Assembly (NCBI GenBank): GCA_035476635.1
Contig: DATILI010000332.1
Location: forward strand, 1-40,223
From: DATILI01 sp035476635
GTDB lineage: Bacteria; Pseudomonadota; Gammaproteobacteria; Burkholderiales; Burkholderiaceae_C
Direction of reading: 5' to 3'
Length of the DNA: 40,223 nt
Notes under the pieces: model-generated
Database searches by the model: none
Seen by the model: only the letters and a program-made list of their open reading frames with translations
Told to the model about the DNA's origin: nothing
Part shown: piece by piece, positions 24,365-32,130 of the stretch
Layout: each line of letters opens with the position of its first letter
Numbering within the stretch: position 1 is the stretch's first letter
Made by a program: the position numbers and the translations under genes

Positions 24365-24396
24365 GGGATGGGCTTTTAGGAAGGTGGGGTCTCGAC

Positions 24397-26544
24397 GTGA
24401 TTGTCGGTGCAAATCGCGGCGCGCGGCTGTGGGTGGCCTCGCTGCTCATCGCCGTGTTCGGCCTTGCCGCGTTGTACCGCAGCCTGGCGGAGCCATCGCT
24501 GGGCTGGCGATTCGTGGCCGGCCCCGACGGCCAGGTGCTCGCGCAGCCTGTCGGCGACGGCTCACAACCGCCGCTGGCGGGCGTTGCAGCGTTGATGGGC
24601 GGCGGACAGCTGGTGGCGCTCACCCCGATGCTGCTGATCGAAAGCGCCGGCATCCACAACGACTACGAGGTGCACAACCACTTCTTCGCCGAGCACCGGC
24701 GACTGTGGGAAGTCCTGCGCGCGCCTGAGGTGCAGGTTTATCACGCGGCGGGCGTCACGACCGTCGCGCCGAGTCCGCGGGGCTTGGGCGAACTGGGCTT
24801 GCGCTTCTGGTTTCCCTGGCTGGTCGCCCTGCTGTCCTTGTCGGTGGGCCTGGCGATCTGGGTGTATCAGCCACGCGGGTTGGCGACGCGCTGCTATTTG
24901 CTGGCCAGCAGTGGGTATGCCTTCGGCATGTTGTGTACCTCCAGCTGGGGTTCGCGGCTCCTGACCCAGCCGCCTTCGGGCTGGGCGGCGCTGCATGTGG
25001 CGTCCCACCTGGCGTCATTTTCCATCGCGGTGGGCCTGATCGCATTGCTGTGGCTGCATCCGCGCCGCCTGGGCGGCAACTGGCTGCCGTGGCTGGCGGC
25101 GCTGTGGGCCGCCCTGTCGGTGGCGGCCGATGCCGGCCAGTGGCTGCCGACGATTTCACTGGCTTTCCGGCTGCCGATCGTGCTCCTGAACGTGCTGCTG
25201 GCCGTGGTGTTTGCGCTGCAATGGCGCGCTTGCCGTTCCGACGCATCGCAGCGCGCCCAGCTGAAATGGTTCGGCCTTTTGCTGTTCATGGGGCTGTCCA
25301 CGGTGTTCGTGGCCTATGCCTTCGGCGCCACCGGGCACGTGGTGGACATTCCGCAGAACTACGGCTTGGGTACCGTGGCGCTGCTGTTCCTCGGGCTGGT
25401 GCCGCTGGTCACTCGGGTGGGCCTGTTCCAGCTGGAAGCCTGGTGGCCCCGCGCCTGGCTCTGGTTCCTGGGTGGCTTGCTGGTGATCGCGCTCGACCTG
25501 GCCCTGGTGGTGGGCCTGGACCTGGGCGTGGACAGCGCATTCGCCTTGGCCCTGGCGCTGGCCGGCTGGCTGTATTTCCCGCTGCGCCAGTACCTCTGGC
25601 GCCGGCTGTCGCAAGGCGCTCTGCCGGGGACGCACGACGTACTGCCGCAGATCCTGGAATTGGTGACGCAAGGGCGCGGCGACCGCGGCGCGCTCAATGA
25701 GCGCTGGCGCCAGCTCTGGGACACGCTGTTCCAGCCTTCGCGGCTGGCCCCGGCGGCGGCGGCGACCAATACCGTCGTCACTGATGAGGGCCGGCTTCTG
25801 CGCGTCGCCGCTTGCGGGCCACTGGAGGCGCTGGAACTGGAACTGCCCGAACGCGGGGCGCGCTTGTTCAATCCCTCCGACCAGAGGCGGGCACAGGAAA
25901 TCGCCGAACTGGTCCGGCAAGGGCTGGCATCCGGGGAGGCCTTCGAGCGCGGGGCGCGCGAGGAGCGCCAGCGTATTGCCTCCGACCTGCATGACGACCT
26001 GGGCGCCAAACTGCTCACCATCGCCCAGACCGGCGGCTCGGAGCGCGTGGCCGACATGGCGCGGCAGGCACTGGACGAGATGCGGCTGTCGGTGCGGGGT
26101 CTCGCGGGCGAGGCGGCGCTGGTCGGCGACGTGCTGGCCGACTGGCGTTCGGAGTGTGTCACGCGCCTGACGGCGGCCGGGTTGCGGCCCGAGTGGGAGG
26201 CACCCGAGCCGCCCGACGGCCTGGTCCTGCCCGCCCGCGTGCATGTGCAGCTCACCCGGGTGTTGCGCGAGGCGCTGTCCAATGCGATCCGCCATAGTCG
26301 GGGCACGCGGTGCGCGGTGCGCATTCGGCTCGAAGCCGGCCACATTCACCTGGATATCGAGGACGACGGCCAGGGCCTGCGCACGCCGGAGCGGGGCGGC
26401 GGGGGCCATGGCCTGGCCAGCATGGAGCGCCGCGTGCGACAACTCCAGGGTGAACATGCGTTTGTGGCCAACTCGGGCGGTGGCACCCGCCTGCGGGTTT
26501 CGGTCCCGCTGACGCCGCTATCCGCTAACATCGACCGCGTATGA
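24397..26544 (+). CDS. Multi-pass membrane sensor histidine kinase (NarL/ComP-like)
   Basis: 715 residues from a GTG start. An N-terminal helix (10-28) and an extracytoplasmic segment (about 28-130) are followed by roughly eight membrane helices (135-400), a ComP-like layout. The cytosolic end has a HisKA_3 dimerisation box ERQRIASDLHDDLGAKLLTI with the phospho-accepting His, N box REALSNAIRHSRGTR, DDGQGL, and GGGGHGLASMERRV. All kinase motifs are intact. The signal is unknown. The stop overlaps the response regulator start (ATGA), so the two are translated together. Confidence 0.93.
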   Translation: MIVGANRGARLWVASLLIAVFGLAALYRSLAEPSLGWRFVAGPDGQVLAQPVGDGSQPPLAGVAALMGGGQLVALTPMLLIESAGIHNDYEVHNHFFAEHRRLWEVLRAPEVQVYHAAGVTTVAPSPRGLGELGLRFWFPWLVALLSLSVGLAIWVYQPRGLATRCYLLASSGYAFGMLCTSSWGSRLLTQPPSGWAALHVASHLASFSIAVGLIALLWLHPRRLGGNWLPWLAALWAALSVAADAGQWLPTISLAFRLPIVLLNVLLAVVFALQWRACRSDASQRAQLKWFGLLLFMGLSTVFVAYAFGATGHVVDIPQNYGLGTVALLFLGLVPLVTRVGLFQLEAWWPRAWLWFLGGLLVIALDLALVVGLDLGVDSAFALALALAGWLYFPLRQYLWRRLSQGALPGTHDVLPQILELVTQGRGDRGALNERWRQLWDTLFQPSRLAPAAAATNTVVTDEGRLLRVAACGPLEALELELPERGARLFNPSDQRRAQEIAELVRQGLASGEAFERGAREERQRIASDLHDDLGAKLLTIAQTGGSERVADMARQALDEMRLSVRGLAGEAALVGDVLADWRSECVTRLTAAGLRPEWEAPEPPDGLVLPARVHVQLTRVLREALSNAIRHSRGTRCAVRIRLEAGHIHLDIEDDGQGLRTPERGGGGHGLASMERRVRQLQGEHAFVANSGGGTRLRVSVPLTPLSANIDRV

Positions 26545-27200
26545 ACAGCGCACTCATCGTGGAGGACCTGCCCGACATCCGGGCCTGGCTGGGCGACGTG
26601 GCTCGCGCGGCGTTCCCACACCTGCAAGTGACTAGCGCGGCACGGCGCGACGAGGCGCTGGCGGTGATCGGGCAGCAGAGCTTCGACCTGGCGTTGATCG
26701 ACCTGGGCCTGCCCGACGGCAGCGGGGTGGACGTGGTGGGTGCGCTGCGTTCGCGCCAGCCGCAAGCCGTGCCGGTGGTGGTGACCATTTACGACGATGA
26801 CGAGCACCTGTTTCCCGCGCTCCAGGCCGGTGCCTTCGGCTACCTGTTGAAAGAGCAATCGCGCGAGGCGCTGGTGGCGCAGCTGCTGCGCATGACCCAG
26901 GGCGAGCCGCCCCTGTCGCCACCGATCGCGCGTCGGGTGCTGGCGCATTTCGCGGCCGCGGGCGAACGGCACCAGGCCGCGATGCGGCAATTGGCCGAAG
27001 AGGTCAGCCTCACCACACGCGAAACCGAGGTGCTGCAGCGGGTCGCCAAGGGCTACACCTTGCCCGAGATCGCGCTGCAATTCGGCCTGTCGCGCCATAC
27101 GGTGGCCGATTACATCAAGCAGGTCTATCGCAAGTTGAACGTATCCTCGCGCGCCGAAGCGGCGCTCGAGGCGGCGCGGCGCGGCCTGGTGAACCCCTGA
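26541..27200 (+). CDS. NarL/FixJ-family response regulator
   Basis: 219 residues. The receiver domain (1-120) has acidic residues in LIVEDLPD, the phospho-accepting Asp in LALIDLGLPDGSG (about residue 54), Thr in VVVTIYDDDE and Lys in GYLLKEQ. A LuxR-type helix-turn-helix ends the protein: LTTRETEVLQRVAKGYTLPE ... FGLSRHTVADYIKQVYRKLN. It is the partner of the overlapping histidine kinase. Its targets are unknown; ruvA follows after 16 nt and may be co-transcribed. Confidence 0.96.
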   Translation: MNSALIVEDLPDIRAWLGDVARAAFPHLQVTSAARRDEALAVIGQQSFDLALIDLGLPDGSGVDVVGALRSRQPQAVPVVVTIYDDDEHLFPALQAGAFGYLLKEQSREALVAQLLRMTQGEPPLSPPIARRVLAHFAAAGERHQAAMRQLAEEVSLTTRETEVLQRVAKGYTLPEIALQFGLSRHTVADYIKQVYRKLNVSSRAEAALEAARRGLVNP

Positions 27201-27216
27201 CGGAAGCGAGCGCCCC

Positions 27217-27792
27217 TTGATCGGAAGACTGCAGGGCCTGCTGGCCGAGAAGAACCCGCCGCAAGTGCTGGTCGACTGCCATGGCGTGGCCTACGAGGTG
27301 GACGTGCCGATGAGCACGTTCTACAACCTGCCCGCGGCGGGCGAGAAGGTGACGCTGCTCACGCACCTGGTGGTGCGCGAAGACGCGCAACTGCTGTATG
27401 GCTTCGGCTCCAGCGGCGAGCGCGAGGCGTTCCGCCAGTTGATCAAGATTTCCGGGGTCGGGCCGCGCACAGCTTTGTCTGTGCTCAGCGGCATGAGCGT
27501 GGCCGACATCGCGCAGGCGGTGACGGCGCAGGACGCAGGGCGCCTGGTGAAGGTGCCGGGCATCGGCAAGAAAACAGCCGAGCGCCTGCTGCTGGAACTC
27601 AAGGGAAAGTTCGGCCCCGACCTGGGCGCCGGCGGTGCTGGTGCCACCAGCGATGCCCAGACCGATATTCTGCAAGCGTTGGTGGCATTGGGGTACAGCG
27701 ACAAGGAAGCCGCCGCTTCGCTGAAATCCTTGCCCAAGGACGTGGGCGTGTCCGAGGGCATCAAGCTGGCGTTGAGGGCGCTCAATAAGTGA
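27217..27792 (+). CDS. ruvA: Holliday junction branch migration protein RuvA
   Basis: 191 residues, TTG start (IGRLQGLLAEKNPPQVLVDC follows, matching the family's MIGRL). Domain I has CHGVAYEVDVPMSTFY. Two helix-hairpin-helix motifs are seen in LIKISGVGPRTALSVLSGM and LVKVPGIGKKTAERLLLELK. Domain III (DILQALVALGYSDKEAAASL) contacts RuvB. RuvA binds four-way junctions and loads RuvB. ruvB begins 10 nt after the stop. ruvC is not in the window. Confidence 0.98.
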   Translation: MIGRLQGLLAEKNPPQVLVDCHGVAYEVDVPMSTFYNLPAAGEKVTLLTHLVVREDAQLLYGFGSSGEREAFRQLIKISGVGPRTALSVLSGMSVADIAQAVTAQDAGRLVKVPGIGKKTAERLLLELKGKFGPDLGAGGAGATSDAQTDILQALVALGYSDKEAAASLKSLPKDVGVSEGIKLALRALNK

Positions 27793-27816
27793 GCATCCAG
27801 ACATGAGCATCCAGAC
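27790..27816 (+). repeat. 13-bp tandem duplication at the ruvA-ruvB junction
   Basis: TGAGCATCCAGAC occurs at 27790-27802 and again at 27804-27816, one base apart. The first copy holds the ruvA stop, and the second, with the base before it, holds the ruvB ATG and its first codons. It looks like a local slippage duplication. Confidence 0.8.
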
Positions 27817-28867
27817 CGACGACTTCGAATTGCCCCCGCCCAACCGGGTGGTTTCGGGCGTGCCGGCCTCGCCCAACGAAGAAGCCATCGAACGCGCGCT
27901 GCGCCCCAAGCTGCTGCAGGAATACGTGGGCCAGGCCAAGACGCGCGAGCAGTTGGAGATCTTCATCGGCGCGGCCCGCATGCGCGGCGAGGCACTGGAC
28001 CATGTGCTGCTGTTCGGGCCGCCCGGCTTGGGCAAGACGACGCTCTCGCACATCATCGCGCACGAGCTGGGCGTGAATCTGCGCCAGACCTCGGGGCCGG
28101 TGCTGGAAAAGCCCAAGGACCTGGCCGCGCTGCTGACCAACCTCGAGAAGAACGATGTGCTCTTCATCGACGAGATCCACCGGCTCTCGCCCGTGGTCGA
28201 GGAAATCCTCTACCCGGCGCTGGAGGACTACCAGATCGACATCATGATCGGCGAGGGGCCGGCGGCGCGCTCGATCAAGCTGGACCTGCAGCCGTTCACG
28301 CTGGTCGGCGCCACGACCCGCGCCGGCATGCTCACCAATCCGCTGCGCGATCGTTTCGGCATCGTCGCGCGGCTGGAGTTCTACACCGCCGAGGAATTGG
28401 CGCGCATCGTCAAGCGCAGCGCGGGGCTGCTCAACGCGCCGATGGACGAACAGGGCGGCATCGAGATCGCCAAGCGCTCGCGCGGCACGCCGCGCGTGGC
28501 CAACCGCCTGCTGCGCCGGGTGCGTGACTATGCCGACGTCAAGGGCACGGGCCACATCACGCAGGACATCGCGCACAAGGCACTGGCCATGCTCGACGTC
28601 GACCCCCAAGGTTTCGACGTGATGGACCGCAAGCTGCTGGAGTGCGTCATTCACCGCTTCGATGGCGGGCCCGTCGGCCTGGACAACATCGCCGCGAGCA
28701 TCGGCGAGGAGCGCGACACGATCGAAGACGTGATCGAGCCCTACCTCATCCAGCAGGGCTATTTGCAACGCACGCCGCGCGGCCGAATTGCCACGCTGGC
28801 GGCGTTCCGCCACTTGGGCGTGGCGCCGCCGCAGGCCGCGGGCGGTTTGTTCGAGCCGGGAAGCTGA
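27803..28867 (+). CDS. ruvB: Holliday junction branch migration ATPase RuvB
   Basis: 354 residues. AAA+ motor with Walker A LFGPPGLGKTTLSHIIA, Walker B VLFIDEIHRLSP, sensor 1 VGATTRAGML, arginine-finger region LTNPLRDRFGI, and a C-terminal winged helix (GGPVGLDNIAASIGEERDTI ... GYLQRTPRGRIAT). It drives branch migration together with RuvA. The ATG at 27803 gives MSIQTDDFELPPPNRVVSG. The next gene starts 6 nt after its stop. Confidence 0.98.
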   Translation: MSIQTDDFELPPPNRVVSGVPASPNEEAIERALRPKLLQEYVGQAKTREQLEIFIGAARMRGEALDHVLLFGPPGLGKTTLSHIIAHELGVNLRQTSGPVLEKPKDLAALLTNLEKNDVLFIDEIHRLSPVVEEILYPALEDYQIDIMIGEGPAARSIKLDLQPFTLVGATTRAGMLTNPLRDRFGIVARLEFYTAEELARIVKRSAGLLNAPMDEQGGIEIAKRSRGTPRVANRLLRRVRDYADVKGTGHITQDIAHKALAMLDVDPQGFDVMDRKLLECVIHRFDGGPVGLDNIAASIGEERDTIEDVIEPYLIQQGYLQRTPRGRIATLAAFRHLGVAPPQAAGGLFEPGS

Positions 28868-28873
28868 GCCGCC

Positions 28874-30175
28874 ATGTTTCTCCCCGGAATCCAAGGCATG
28901 CGCCGACACTGGATCTGGGGGATTGCCTTACTCGCCGTGCTGGCCGCGGTGCTGACGGGCTGGCTGCTGTCGCGCGGCGTCGTCACCGAGGCGGTGGCAC
29001 TGCGACAAGCGCCGCTGGTGCGCACGCTCCAGTTCTCGGCCCGCGTGGCCACGCTGTCGCGAGTTGATGTCGGCAGCACGATCACGGCCCGGGTGGCCCA
29101 GGTGCTGGTGAACGAGGGCGAGCAGGTGCGGCGCGGCCAGGTACTGGTCCAGCTCGAGTCGGATGAGCTCAAGGCGGCGCTGGACCAGGCCGTGGCTTCC
29201 GAGCGGCAGGCGCGCGCGCGTTTGGCCGGCCTTCGCACAACCGGGCGCATGACTTCGGCCGCCGCATTGGCGCAGGCGCAGGCCACCTTGCGCGCCGCGC
29301 AGGCCGAACTGGAACGCTCGCAACAGCTCGTCGCCCAGGGCTTCATCAGTGCTTCGCGGCTGGACGAAGCGCGGCGCGCGGTGGACGTCGCGCGGGCGCA
29401 GGAAAGCAGCGCGCGCGCCCAGACCCGCGCGAATGAGGAGGCCGGAACCGATCTGGCCCAAGCCGAGGCGCAGCTCGCGCTGGCCAGTGCCGCCACGGCC
29501 GCGGCCAGGGCCCGGCTGGCGCAGGCCCGGTTACTGGCGCCGGCCGACGCCCGCGTGCTCTCGCGCGATGTCGAGCCGGGGCAGATCGTGCAGCCGGGCA
29601 AGGCGTTGGTCGGTCTTGCATTGGCGGGTCCGACGCAGCTGGTGGCGCAGGTGGACGAGCGATTCCTGGAGCAACTCCGGCCGGGGCAGCGGGCCTCGGT
29701 GGTGGCTGACGCCTTCAGCAACCAGCGCTTTGCCGCGCGGGTACTGTCGCTGGCGCCGGCGGTGGACGCGCAGCGCGGCGCGGTGGAGGTCAAGTTCGCG
29801 CTCGAGCAGCAGCCGCCTTCGTTCTTGCGCGAGGACATGACCTTGTCGGTCGAGGTGGAGACCGGCCGCCGCGACCGCGCGCTGGTGATGCCGCTGGCCG
29901 CGCTGCGCGGCCAGGCGAACGAGAGCTCGGGCACCGTCTGGGTGGCGCAGGAGGGCCGATCACAGGAACGCAGCGTTCGCCTGGGCTTGCGCACGCTCGA
30001 TGCGGCCGAGGTGCTGGAGGGATTGTCGGCCGGCGACCTCGTCCTGATGGGCAAAGACGTTGCGCCTGGGCGCCGCGTGCGCACGCGGCCGGTCGAATGG
30101 CAGCCCGGATCGGCGTCACTCGGCGCGACCCGTGAAGACCCAGGGTCCATGCTGGGCAACGCCGTCGGGCGCTGA
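28874..30175 (+). CDS. Periplasmic adaptor (HlyD/MacA-type membrane fusion protein) of an ABC exporter
   Basis: 433 residues. One N-terminal membrane helix (about 14-33), a first lipoyl half (VGSTITARVAQVLVNEGEQV RR-type, then GQVLVQLES), a long alpha-helical hairpin with Ala/Gln-rich heptads (about 95-205), the second lipoyl half (APADARVLSRDVEPGQIVQP), and beta-barrel and membrane-proximal domains. It would link the inner-membrane transporter encoded by the next two genes to an outer-membrane channel. ATG at 28898 (MRRHWIWGIALLAVL) is a possible later start. It lies only 6 nt after ruvB. Confidence 0.92.
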   Translation: MFLPGIQGMRRHWIWGIALLAVLAAVLTGWLLSRGVVTEAVALRQAPLVRTLQFSARVATLSRVDVGSTITARVAQVLVNEGEQVRRGQVLVQLESDELKAALDQAVASERQARARLAGLRTTGRMTSAAALAQAQATLRAAQAELERSQQLVAQGFISASRLDEARRAVDVARAQESSARAQTRANEEAGTDLAQAEAQLALASAATAAARARLAQARLLAPADARVLSRDVEPGQIVQPGKALVGLALAGPTQLVAQVDERFLEQLRPGQRASVVADAFSNQRFAARVLSLAPAVDAQRGAVEVKFALEQQPPSFLREDMTLSVEVETGRRDRALVMPLAALRGQANESSGTVWVAQEGRSQERSVRLGLRTLDAAEVLEGLSAGDLVLMGKDVAPGRRVRTRPVEWQPGSASLGATREDPGSMLGNAVGR

Positions 30176-30187
30176 AACGCAGGTCGC

Positions 30188-31414
30188 ATGTTGTCCATGA
30201 TCGGCTTCGAACTGCGGGTCGCGCTGCGCTTCCTGCGCGAAGGCAGGATGCAGACGTTGCTGATCATCGTCGGCGTGGCGGCGGGCGTGGCCGTGATCGC
30301 CTACATCTCGGCGCTGATCAGCGGGCTGCAGGGCAGCACGCTGACCAAGACGCTGGGCGCACAGGCGCACGTCACCCTGCGCGCGCCCGACGACGTGGTC
30401 ACGCCGGCGATGACGCCGGCATCGGGCGCCATCGCCATGACCGAGACCCAGCCTCGCGCGCAGCGCCTGCGCTCGGTGGAGAACTGGCAGGCATTGGTTC
30501 CCTTGCTGGAGCGGCACCCGGGCATCGCGGGCGTGTCGCCCCTCGTCGCGGGCAGCGGACTGGCGCTGCGCGGCGAGGCCGCCCAGGCGATCTCGGTGAT
30601 TGGCGTGGACCTGGACCGCTACGACAAGGTGGTCGGTTTGCGCAGCAAGGTCGTGAGCGGCACGGCGCGGCTCGCGCCGGGTGAAGCCATCATCGGCAAA
30701 GAGCTCGCGGCGGACCTCGGGGTGCGCGCCGGCGACCGCCTGACGGTGCAGACCGGCGGCCTGAGCGAGTCGGTGCGGGCCACAGCGCTGGTCGACCTCG
30801 GCGTGAAGGAGTTGAACCGGCGCACGGTCATCGTGCCGCTGCGCGCGGCGCAGAACCTGCTGGCCCTGCCCGGCGGGGCGACCGGGCTGGATCTCACCGT
30901 TCGCGACGTGTGGGCCGCGCAGGACCTGGCGCGCTCGCTGCGCCTGCAATACCCCTACAAGATCGAGAGCTGGCAGGAGAGCAATGCCCAGCTGGTGTCG
31001 GCCTTGAATGCGCAGTCGGTCAGCACCGCGCTGATCCGCGGCGTGGTGCTGGTGGTGGTCGTGCTGGGGATCGCCAGCGTGTTGGTGGTGTCGGTGGTGC
31101 AGAAGCGCCGCGAGATCGGCATCCTGCGCGCCATGGGTGCGACGCGTGGGCAGATCCTGCGGTTGTTCCTGGTGCAGGGGGCAGTCGTCGGCGCGCTGGG
31201 TTCCGCGCTGGGCGTGGTGCTGGCCACCGGCATGATCTGGCTGTTCACGAATTTCGTGCGCGGTTCGGACGGCTTGCCACTGTTCGTGATCTCGCTTCCT
31301 GCGTCCACCGCAGCGGGCGTGGCATTGATTGCCACGGTGTGCGGCGTGCTGGCCGCCATCGCGCCCGCGCGCCGCGCGGCCGCGATGGATCCGGCGCAGG
31401 CGATCCGGATCTAG
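30188..31414 (+). CDS. ABC exporter permease, MacB/FtsX type
   Basis: 408 residues. The first membrane helix (about 20-42) is followed by a large periplasmic MacB_PCD-like domain (about 45-275), then three helices of the FtsX domain (TALIRGVVLVVVVLGIASVL; LFLVQGAVVGALGSALGVVL; GVALIATVCGVLAAIAPARR). The MacB-type four-helix layout suggests a mechanotransmission transporter driven from the cytosol. It has no fused ATPase; that is the next gene, 2 nt on. LolC/E are relatives, but the adaptor gene upstream argues for efflux rather than lipoprotein release. Confidence 0.9.
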   Translation: MLSMIGFELRVALRFLREGRMQTLLIIVGVAAGVAVIAYISALISGLQGSTLTKTLGAQAHVTLRAPDDVVTPAMTPASGAIAMTETQPRAQRLRSVENWQALVPLLERHPGIAGVSPLVAGSGLALRGEAAQAISVIGVDLDRYDKVVGLRSKVVSGTARLAPGEAIIGKELAADLGVRAGDRLTVQTGGLSESVRATALVDLGVKELNRRTVIVPLRAAQNLLALPGGATGLDLTVRDVWAAQDLARSLRLQYPYKIESWQESNAQLVSALNAQSVSTALIRGVVLVVVVLGIASVLVVSVVQKRREIGILRAMGATRGQILRLFLVQGAVVGALGSALGVVLATGMIWLFTNFVRGSDGLPLFVISLPASTAAGVALIATVCGVLAAIAPARRAAAMDPAQAIRI

Positions 31415-31416
31415 TC

Positions 31417-32130
31417 ATGGCGGACTCCACCGCACTGCTCGAATTGCGCGAAGTTCGCAAGAGCTACAACCTGGGCCTGCCGAGCGAAGCGGAAGTGCTG
31501 CATGGCGTGTCGCTGTCCGTCGGGCGCGGCGAGTTCGTCGCGCTGATGGGGCCGTCCGGCTCCGGGAAAAGCACGCTGCTGAACATCGTGGGCCTGTTGG
31601 AGCGCATGACATCCGGCGGCTACCGCCTGCAGGGCGAGGAAGTCGCGCAGCTGAGCGATCTTGAACTCACCTTGCGGCGGCGAGGCACGCTCGGTTTCGT
31701 GTTCCAGTTCCATCACTTGCTGCCCGCCTTCAGCGCATTGGAGAACGTGACTTTGCCCGCCCTGATGGCCCAGGGGCGCGTGAGCGCGCAGGAGCGCGAA
31801 AGGGCGCGCGAACTGCTGTCTGCGGTGGGGCTGGCCCAAGCCATGGACAAGCGTCCCTCGGAGTTGTCGGGCGGCATGCAGCAGCGCGTCGCCATCGCGC
31901 GGGCGCTGATCATGGACCCGCCCCTGGTGCTGGCGGACGAGCCCACCGGCAACCTGGACACGGCTTCCTCCGACGAAGTGTTCGTCCTGCTGCGTCGCAT
32001 CCATGCGGAGCGCGGCACATCGTTCGTGGTGGTCACGCACGATCCGCGGCTGGCCGCGCGCTGTGATCGATTGGTGGAGCTGATCGATGGCAGGATCGCG
32101 CGCGACGAGGCGGTCAGCCGCGCGCGGTGA
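31417..32130 (+). CDS. ABC exporter ATP-binding protein, LolD/MacB type
   Basis: 237 residues, one nucleotide-binding domain. Walker A is MGPSGSGKSTLLNI, the Q-loop FQFHHLLPAFSALENV, the signature ELSGGMQQRVAIARAL, Walker B PLVLADEPTGNLD and the H-loop VVTHD. The start MADSTALLELREVRKSYNLG lies 2 nt after the permease stop; longer in-frame extensions overlap the permease gene and are not credible. Third gene of the adaptor-permease-ATPase set. The substrate is unknown. Its last 17 nt overlap the convergent fusion gene. Confidence 0.94.
   Translation: MADSTALLELREVRKSYNLGLPSEAEVLHGVSLSVGRGEFVALMGPSGSGKSTLLNIVGLLERMTSGGYRLQGEEVAQLSDLELTLRRRGTLGFVFQFHHLLPAFSALENVTLPALMAQGRVSAQERERARELLSAVGLAQAMDKRPSELSGGMQQRVAIARALIMDPPLVLADEPTGNLDTASSDEVFVLLRRIHAERGTSFVVVTHDPRLAARCDRLVELIDGRIARDEAVSRAR

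Noticed and set aside
24365..24412. Earlier TTG start for ybeZ giving MHRQSRRDPTFLKAHP
   Set aside because: It would overlap the divergent kinase start, and the TTG at 24364 gives the expected MILKHSF-type N-terminus.
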